From: Clostridia bacterium
Lineage (GTDB): Bacteria > Bacillota > Clostridia > Christensenellales > Borkfalkiaceae
Assembly (NCBI GenBank): GCA_017545865.1
Contig: JAFWXO010000008.1
Span: 1 to 64,000, forward strand
DNA: 64,000 bases
Reading direction: 5' to 3'
In this document: piece by piece, positions 59,037 to 64,000 of the stretch
Numbering within the stretch: position 1 is the first letter of the stretch
How the letters are laid out: each line of letters opens with the position of its first letter
Notes under the pieces: generated by a model
Databases searched by the model: none
What the model was told of the DNA's origin: nothing
The model's input: only the letters and a program-made list of their open reading frames with translations
Position numbers and translations under genes: made by a program

Positions 59037-60398
59037 TTATTTAATTTCAGGTAAACTTGCAGCGGCGATAGATTGACCTACGCGCTTATTCGATTCATCG
59101 GGCATTTGAAGTTTGATTTTTGCGTATTCGGGGAATTCCGCTTGTAAAACTTCGTTTGCTTTTTCTAAGATAATATCGCCACCCTTACCCGACGTTACAC
59201 GGCCTAATAATAAACCGTGTTTAATATCGTAAAATTCGCTGTAATATGCGATAGTGTAACCAAGATAAATACCGATACAAGCGTAAATATTCTTAGCCAT
59301 TTCATCGCCTTCAGCCATAAGTTTTTGAATAACTTTTAATTTTTCAGCGGGAGATAAGCCTTCTTCAAACTTAAACCCTGCAGATTCTGCAAGTTTGATA
59401 ACGCTATCTTGAGAGAAGTATTTTACACCGCAACCGTAGTCACCCGACCACTCGTCAACCATAGCGTCACGATTATAATCAACCGGAGCGAAGGCAAGTT
59501 CGTTGAGCCAACCTTCTAAGCAACCTTCACGGTTAATGTAACCAACCGCTTCACTCGTACCCATAGCGATACCTAAAACGGCAGTGTCTTTCAAATCGAT
59601 AGCGCCTGCAAGCGCAGTAACGTCACCGTCGTTTGCAACTTCGATGGGAGCGCCGATTTCCTTAGCGATATCCATATACATAGTTTTAACGTGCTTTTCA
59701 AAATCTTCTTCAGGAACTTTTAAGAAAAGCGATGCAACCATTATCTTATTATCAACGTAAACGCCGGCGGAAGAAACGCCGATAGCGTCAACCCTTGGCA
59801 TCTTGCTTGCAGCGGTTTTCATTGATTCCATAATACCATCGTATTGATAGTGCCAGTCGGAATTGAGTTTGGGGTGCCAAACGACTTCTTCACTATACAC
59901 AACTTCACCGTCGATAACGGCGGAAACCTTTCTATCAGAACCGCCCGCGTCAAAACCGATACGGCAACCATCTAAGTGACCGCCAACCTTGAGCGAACAA
60001 CTCTTTGCCTCGGGGAAATCTTTTTCTTCAACGAGTTCAACCTCAAAAGGTCTTTCATAAACGCCTGACATAAACTTTTCGTCAAACGCCCTTTCGCCAG
60101 TTTTAGAATATGCAGATTTAATTCTTTCGTAAATATACTTGTCACCGCAAATAATAATTTTGTAACCACCGGCAACCCAAAGAATAGTTTTGATTATTCT
60201 TTCAACAACGCCGTAGTTTTCTTCCTTTTTGCTTTCAGCAGCAAAAATATCAAGAGTGTAAATAAAGTTATAACCTTTATTTCTCTCAACGCAAATCTTT
60301 AAAGTTTTGCTTTCTTCTTTTTTAACAGCCTCTCTAAACTCATTGAGTTTGACTATCATCGGGTAGTAATTCTTATCGTATACGGGAGTAAATTTCAT
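59037..60398 (-). CDS. ROK-family kinase-like protein with an N-terminal extra domain
   Basis: The 453-residue protein holds an actin-like ATPase fold from about residue 165: RIGFDAGGSDRKVSAVIDGE (phosphate 1), DAIGVSSAGVYVDNK, VANDGDVTALAGA with the catalytic-type Asp, and GIAMGTSEAVGYIN. This matches the ROK sugar kinase/regulator class. The first 150 residues form a separate domain I do not recognise. There is no helix-turn-helix and the usual ROK zinc motif is not evident. The ATG at 60398 has GGAG in front; an in-frame TTG lies four codons upstream. The substrate is unknown. Confidence 0.75.
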   Translation of the reverse strand: MKFTPVYDKNYYPMIVKLNEFREAVKKEESKTLKICVERNKGYNFIYTLDIFAAESKKEENYGVVERIIKTILWVAGGYKIIICGDKYIYERIKSAYSKTGERAFDEKFMSGVYERPFEVELVEEKDFPEAKSCSLKVGGHLDGCRIGFDAGGSDRKVSAVIDGEVVYSEEVVWHPKLNSDWHYQYDGIMESMKTAASKMPRVDAIGVSSAGVYVDNKIMVASLFLKVPEEDFEKHVKTMYMDIAKEIGAPIEVANDGDVTALAGAIDLKDTAVLGIAMGTSEAVGYINREGCLEGWLNELAFAPVDYNRDAMVDEWSGDYGCGVKYFSQDSVIKLAESAGFKFEEGLSPAEKLKVIQKLMAEGDEMAKNIYACIGIYLGYTIAYYSEFYDIKHGLLLGRVTSGKGGDIILEKANEVLQAEFPEYAKIKLQMPDESNKRVGQSIAAASLPEIK

Positions 60399-60570
60399 AG
60401 CCTTCTCCAATTTAAATTTTTATTCGATAATATATTATCACAATTAAATTTATTTTAAAAGGGTTTTTTCAAATTTTCTTTTAGACTTTTTTCTCATACT
60501 TCATTTTTTTGAATAATTTTTGCATAAATTTATAAAAGTGTGAATATTTTTAAAATTTTATAAAAAACGT

Positions 60571-60599
60571 TTGACAATATCATTTTATCTTTATATAAT
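60571..60599 (+). promoter_or_regulatory. Promoter of the amino acid ABC transporter
   Basis: TTGACA (60571-60576), 17 bases, TATAAT (60594-60599): a full consensus promoter. The leader is about 30 bases and carries AAAGGAG. Confidence 0.92.
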
Positions 60600-60636
60600 A
60601 AGTGAACATAATTATTATAAATAAAGGAGAAACTTT

Positions 60637-61482
60637 ATGAAAAAATTATTAAAAGTTTTAATGGCAGGTCTTTTAGCAGTATCAACTTTAGCTTGCTTTA
60701 CCGCTTGTAAAGAAAAAGACGATACGATTTACGTTGACACCAACGCTTTCTTCGCTCCGTTTGAATATTACGACGGAACTGTTATCAAGGGCGTTGACGT
60801 TGATATTATGAACATGGTTGGCGAAAAACTCGGCAAAAAAGTCGTTATTGAAAACACTGAGTTTGACGTTATTATCGATAACGTTGCAAGTGGCAAGCAA
60901 TACGACTGTGGCGCTGCAGGTATCACCATTACCGACGCGAGAAAGGAAAAGGTTGACTTCTCTAACCCCTACTTCACTTCTATTCAATACGTTATCTACA
61001 AGGCTAACAACACAAACGTTACCGTAAGCACTGCAAGCGACGGTGTTTCTTGCGTATTCTGGGATGACCTTATGAATATGAAGATCGGTGTTCAACGCGA
61101 TACTACCGGCCACATTTACGCTGATATTGAAATGAACGGTGACGGTCCTGACTACCCCGGTGAACTTAACGGCACTACCGGTACTCTTAACCCCTACGAT
61201 ACTGCTCAACTCGCAGTTGACGCTATCGGCGCTAATCAAATTGACGTTGTTATCGTTGATAAACTTCCCGCTGAATTTATCGTTTCTAAAAACTCTGGTT
61301 ACGTTTGCAAGCCCCTTTACTACGACGGCGCTACTGAAGACGCTCCTACCGTTGAACAATACGCTATCTGCGTTACCAAAGGTAACACTGAACTCTTAAA
61401 CGCTATCAACGCTGTTTTAGCAGAACTCGGTGAAGACGGCATCAACGCTCTCGTTTCTAAACACCTTGGTCTTGAAGACTAA
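60637..61482 (+). CDS. Polar amino acid ABC transporter substrate-binding lipoprotein
   Basis: A 281-residue SBP_bac_3 type receptor. The signal peptide ends in a lipobox LACFTAC (Cys near residue 24). The domain starts at DTIYVDTNAFFAPFEYYDG, followed by GVDVDIMNMVGEKLGKKVVIE and the GAAGITITDARKEKVDFSNPYFTS core. It captures an amino acid outside the membrane for the two downstream genes. Codon use is strongly biased, as in highly expressed genes, and a terminator after it should raise its level over the other two. Confidence 0.95.
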   Translation: MKKLLKVLMAGLLAVSTLACFTACKEKDDTIYVDTNAFFAPFEYYDGTVIKGVDVDIMNMVGEKLGKKVVIENTEFDVIIDNVASGKQYDCGAAGITITDARKEKVDFSNPYFTSIQYVIYKANNTNVTVSTASDGVSCVFWDDLMNMKIGVQRDTTGHIYADIEMNGDGPDYPGELNGTTGTLNPYDTAQLAVDAIGANQIDVVIVDKLPAEFIVSKNSGYVCKPLYYDGATEDAPTVEQYAICVTKGNTELLNAINAVLAELGEDGINALVSKHLGLED

Positions 61483-61496
61483 TTAACTAACGCAAG

Positions 61497-61525
61497 AAGA
61501 AACCGCGTTTCGCGGTTTCTTTTTT
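61497..61525 (+). terminator. Terminator between receptor and permease genes
   Basis: GAAACCGCG pairs with CGCGGTTTC around TTT (61499-61519), followed by six T. Partial read-through would set the receptor above the membrane parts. Confidence 0.85.
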
Positions 61526-61544
61526 GGCTTTTAAAAGGATACTT

Positions 61545-62261
61545 ATGTTATTGAATTTAAACGCCACGTTCTTTGAAAACTTGGCAAAAATCTTCACGAG
61601 CGGAGCATATATGGAAATGTTCCTTGAAGGCTTAAAATGTACGCTTATTATTTCAATAGGCGCTGCGTTAGTCGGCTTAATTTTAGGCACGCTCGTTGCA
61701 ATAGTAAAAATAATTCCGTCAAAAAACATATTAGTGCGTGTTTTGAACGCTGTTTGCGACGTTTATACCACCGTTTTCCGCGGAACGCCTATGGCGCTTC
61801 AACTTTTCATTATGGCGTTCGTAGTGTTCGCTATCCGTGGCTTTCCCATGGAAGTAACGGCTATACTCGCGTTTGGTATTAACTCTGGCGCGTACGTTTC
61901 TGAAAGTATTAGAGCGGGCATATTATCGGTTGATATCGGTCAAACGGAAGCAGGCAGAGCGCTTGGTCTTCCCTACCGCAAAACTATGATGAAAATAGTT
62001 ATTCCGCAAGCGATTAAGAACGTTATCCCTTCAATCGGTAACGAAATTATCGCGCTTATTAAAGAAACTTCAATCGTTTCAATGGTAGGCGGGCTTTACG
62101 ACTTGACGTTAGTTGCTAAAATCGTTGGCGGTGGTAACCAACTTGCTAACTTCTTAGCGCCTATGACGGTTGCAGCCCTTTTCTATCTCGTTATAGTTTA
62201 CACTTTAACTTTCATCATCAAACTTATCGAAAGGAGGTTAAGAGCAAGTGACAAACGTTAA
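61545..62261 (+). CDS. Polar amino acid ABC transporter permease
   Basis: A 238-residue His/Glu/Gln/Arg-type permease with about five helices. The EAA loop [42 protein letters not shown] at about 140-180 contacts the ATPase. [12 protein letters not shown] is another family mark. I use the ATG at 61545 with AAAAGG in front rather than an in-frame TTG at 61524 inside the terminator. Its end overlaps the ATPase gene by 14 bases. Confidence 0.94.
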   Translation: MLLNLNATFFENLAKIFTSGAYMEMFLEGLKCTLIISIGAALVGLILGTLVAIVKIIPSKNILVRVLNAVCDVYTTVFRGTPMALQLFIMAFVVFAIRGFPMEVTAILAFGINSGAYVSESIRAGILSVDIGQTEAGRALGLPYRKTMMKIVIPQAIKNVIPSIGNEIIALIKETSIVSMVGGLYDLTLVAKIVGGGNQLANFLAPMTVAALFYLVIVYTLTFIIKLIERRLRASDKR

Positions 62262-63048
62262 ACCTATCTTAAACGTTAAAAACGTTTATAAAAACTTTGG
62301 CAAACTCCACGTTTTAAACGGCGTTTCGCTCGATATTAAACAAGGCGAAAAGGTCGTTATTATAGGACCTTCCGGCTCTGGTAAATCTACCCTACTTCGC
62401 TGTATGAACCTTTTGGAAACCCCAAACAAGGGCGAAGTGTGGCTTGACGATCAAATGCTCACCCCCATAGATAAAGAACTTCACGAAGGTTTTACCAAAA
62501 AAGAACTTAAAGTTTTTGAGAAAAAACACCGCTTAGATATTAACAAAGGCAGAGCGCAAATGGGCATGGTGTTCCAACACTTTAACCTTTTCAACAACAA
62601 AACGGTTATGGGCAATATGATACTCGCCCCAGTTCAACTCAAGCTCAAAACTAAAGAACAAGCGATTGCCGATGCTGAAAAACTTTTACAAAGAATAGGT
62701 CTTTTAGATAAAAAAGACGTTTATCCGTCAACTTTATCCGGCGGTCAAAAGCAACGTATTGCGATTGCAAGAGCGCTCAATATGAACCCAAAAGTTCTTC
62801 TCTTTGACGAGCCTACTTCCGCTCTTGATCCCGAAATGGTTGGCGAAGTTTTAGAACTTATGAAAGACTTAGCTCGCGATGGCATGACGATGGTTATCGT
62901 AACGCACGAAATGGGCTTTGCTAAAGAAATTGCAAACCGCATTATCTTTATCGACGAAGGCGTTATCAAAGAAGAAGCGTCACCTGAGGAATTCTTTGAA
63001 AACCCCAAAGATGAAAGACTTAAAGAATTTTTATCAAAAGTGCTTTAA
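62248..63048 (+). CDS. Polar amino acid ABC transporter ATP-binding protein
   Basis: A 266-residue ATPase. Walker [10 protein letters not shown] at about 38-46, signature [15 protein letters not shown], Walker [16 protein letters not shown] and the switch His in VTHEMGF are complete. Between Walker A and the Q loop (MVFQHFN) lies an extended charged stretch (about 75-105), longer than in typical GlnQ-like proteins. The start is GTG with AGGAGG ten bases before it, inside the permease gene. Confidence 0.94.
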   Translation: MTNVKPILNVKNVYKNFGKLHVLNGVSLDIKQGEKVVIIGPSGSGKSTLLRCMNLLETPNKGEVWLDDQMLTPIDKELHEGFTKKELKVFEKKHRLDINKGRAQMGMVFQHFNLFNNKTVMGNMILAPVQLKLKTKEQAIADAEKLLQRIGLLDKKDVYPSTLSGGQKQRIAIARALNMNPKVLLFDEPTSALDPEMVGEVLELMKDLARDGMTMVIVTHEMGFAKEIANRIIFIDEGVIKEEASPEEFFENPKDERLKEFLSKVL

Positions 63049-63052
63049 AAAC

Positions 63053-63084
63053 AAAAAAACGAGTGAACGTTCACTCGTTTTTTT
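63053..63084. terminator. Bidirectional terminator between the ABC transporter and MATE genes
   Basis: AAAAAAACGAGTGAAC pairs with GTTCACTCGTTTTTTT in a long palindrome; both converging genes can use it. Confidence 0.93.
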
Positions 63085-63095
63085 ATTGCTAAATT

Positions 63096-64000
63096 TTAAT
63101 ATCCGTATTTCTTTCGCTTTATAATTATAAACAAAGAGCCTAAAATCGCCGCCATAAACTCCGCAACTACAACCGACCACCAAATACCTTCAATCTCGAA
63201 AATAAGCGGTAATAAAAGCACTGCGCCCGCTTGGAATACGAGCGTTCTTAAAAAGGAAACGAGCGCCGAAATAAGCCCGTTGCTAAGCGCCGTAAAAAAG
63301 CCCGAAGAAAATATTGCAAAACCCATAAATAAAAACGAAATTGCAAATATTCTAAAACCAGATGCGGTGAGAGATATAAGTTCTTTATCGTAACCAACGA
63401 ATATAAACGCCAACGGGTTTGCAAAGGCTTCTGCAACAAAAACCATAACCGCGCTGAGTATCGCCGTGATAATTAAACTTTTAATAAGTATCTCTTTCAG
63501 TTCTTTATTTCGCTTTGCCCCATAGTTAAACCCAACGACTGGCGCAACGCCTATCGAATAACCGATAAACGCCGACGCGAACATAAAACTTATATACATC
63601 ATAACGCCGTACGACGCAACGCCGCTTTCGCCCGCGTATTTTAAAAGTTGAATATTATATAGCATACCAACTAAGTTCATTGAAACGTTGCTCATAAATT
63701 CAGACGAGCCGTTAACAACCGCCTTAACGAGCGCGTTGCCGTAAAACTTAGTTTTAACTATTCTTAAAATACTGTCGTTCTTTCTTAAAAAATAAATAAT
63801 AGGCACTAAACCGCCAACGATTTGGCTAACGCCCGTTGCAATCGCCGCGCCTAAAAGTTTATGCTCTAACGGCAAAAAGCCAACCAAAACGGCATCTAAC
63901 ACCATATTAGTTACGCCTGCAATTAGCGTTATCGTAAACCCAAGCCCCGGTTTTTCAGCCGTTACGAAAAAACTTTGAAACAAAAGTTGCAAGCAGAAAA
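63096..64000 (-). CDS. MATE family efflux transporter (N-terminus outside window)
   Basis: The frame is open to the window edge and lacks its start; about 300 residues are seen. QLLFQSFFVTAEKPGLGFTITLIAGVTNMVLDAVLVG resembles the middle of NorM/DinF-like MATE pumps, followed by six or more helices with GYSIGVAPVVGFNYGAKR. MATE pumps export drugs or metabolites using Na+ or H+. The substrate is unknown. It ends at a terminator shared with the ABC transporter. Confidence 0.88.
   Translation of the reverse strand, partial: FCLQLLFQSFFVTAEKPGLGFTITLIAGVTNMVLDAVLVGFLPLEHKLLGAAIATGVSQIVGGLVPIIYFLRKNDSILRIVKTKFYGNALVKAVVNGSSEFMSNVSMNLVGMLYNIQLLKYAGESGVASYGVMMYISFMFASAFIGYSIGVAPVVGFNYGAKRNKELKEILIKSLIITAILSAVMVFVAEAFANPLAFIFVGYDKELISLTASGFRIFAISFLFMGFAIFSSGFFTALSNGLISALVSFLRTLVFQAGAVLLLPLIFEIEGIWWSVVVAEFMAAILGSLFIIIKRKKYGY

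Noticed and set aside
60688..61359. 223-codon minus-strand ORF opposite the substrate-binding protein gene
   Set aside because: It is the mirror of a gene with strong codon bias. It has no promoter or ribosome site, and its composition follows the antisense of the real gene.

Overview
The window looks like a chromosomal segment of a low-to-moderate G+C member of the Bacillota, class Clostridia, probably an uncultured gut lineage. The reasons are the pgk-tpiA-gpmI-secG-rnr-smpB-ssrA order, a SpoVB-like flippase beside a YabN/MazG-type protein, MinD/MinE, consensus sigma-A promoters and many intrinsic terminators with long U runs. The exact genus cannot be told from the sequence alone. Most genes lie on the minus strand in tight operons, often with 4-base ATGA overlaps.

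Layout. 1-2871: start of a carbohydrate-active enzyme, an AraC regulator, a flavin reductase-rubredoxin fusion and an SGNH esterase. 2952-3936: a PnuC-type vitamin transporter behind a terminator-bearing leader, then tRNA-Pro. 4214-12402: one operon holding the whole shikimate pathway plus the Phe and Tyr branches (aroF, tyrA, aroB, aroA, aroC, pheA, an aroE-aroK fusion, aroQ). It is preceded by a Phe/Tyr-rich leader peptide and a classical attenuator, with a divergent aminotransferase. 13843-17073: CapA-like protein and two tandem esterases. 17126-23613: a 2-oxoacid dehydrogenase complex (E2, E3, fused E1) with lipoate ligase. 23675-27253: SGNH hydrolase, phosphoesterase, YwaF-like membrane protein and an A+T-rich CoiA-like nuclease next to ssrA. 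27515-34880: tmRNA, smpB, rnr, secG and lower glycolysis. 34877-47417: phosphate transporter, a small XRE/zinc-ribbon divergon, tRNA-modifying enzymes, MazG, SpoVB, PutP, an HtrA-like lipoprotein, an OFA transporter, and MntR-like and LysR regulators. 47420-57369: ceramidase-like protein, ferrous iron uptake (feoA, feoB and a small Cys-rich protein) under a repeated palindromic operator, BspA-like lipoprotein, DUF1015, CorC/CNNM-like protein and a nitroreductase. 57934-64000: MinD/MinE, ROK kinase, a polar amino acid ABC transporter and a truncated MATE pump.

The most unusual content is between the genes. Two arrays (about 36976-37137 and 51439-51650) consist of short perfect hairpins with different stems joined by nearly constant 7-base linkers. 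A second family of 130-180 bp structured repeats sits directly against the 3' ends of minus-strand genes (13701-13843, 20694-20822, 32530-32652, 51704-51868, and a relative at 3960-4105). Its arms show compensatory changes, and in three unrelated genes the repeat supplies the final ATT-TAA. Two further hairpin clusters (4140-4198 and 27347-27416) share a module in opposite orientation; one interrupts a copy of the tRNA-Pro 3' half.

Several genes (SGNH esterase, aminotransferase, phosphoesterase, smpB, spoVB-like, HtrA-like, mntR-like) have a good promoter whose -10 box ends only 6-9 bases before the ATG and have no Shine-Dalgarno sequence, which predicts leaderless mRNAs.
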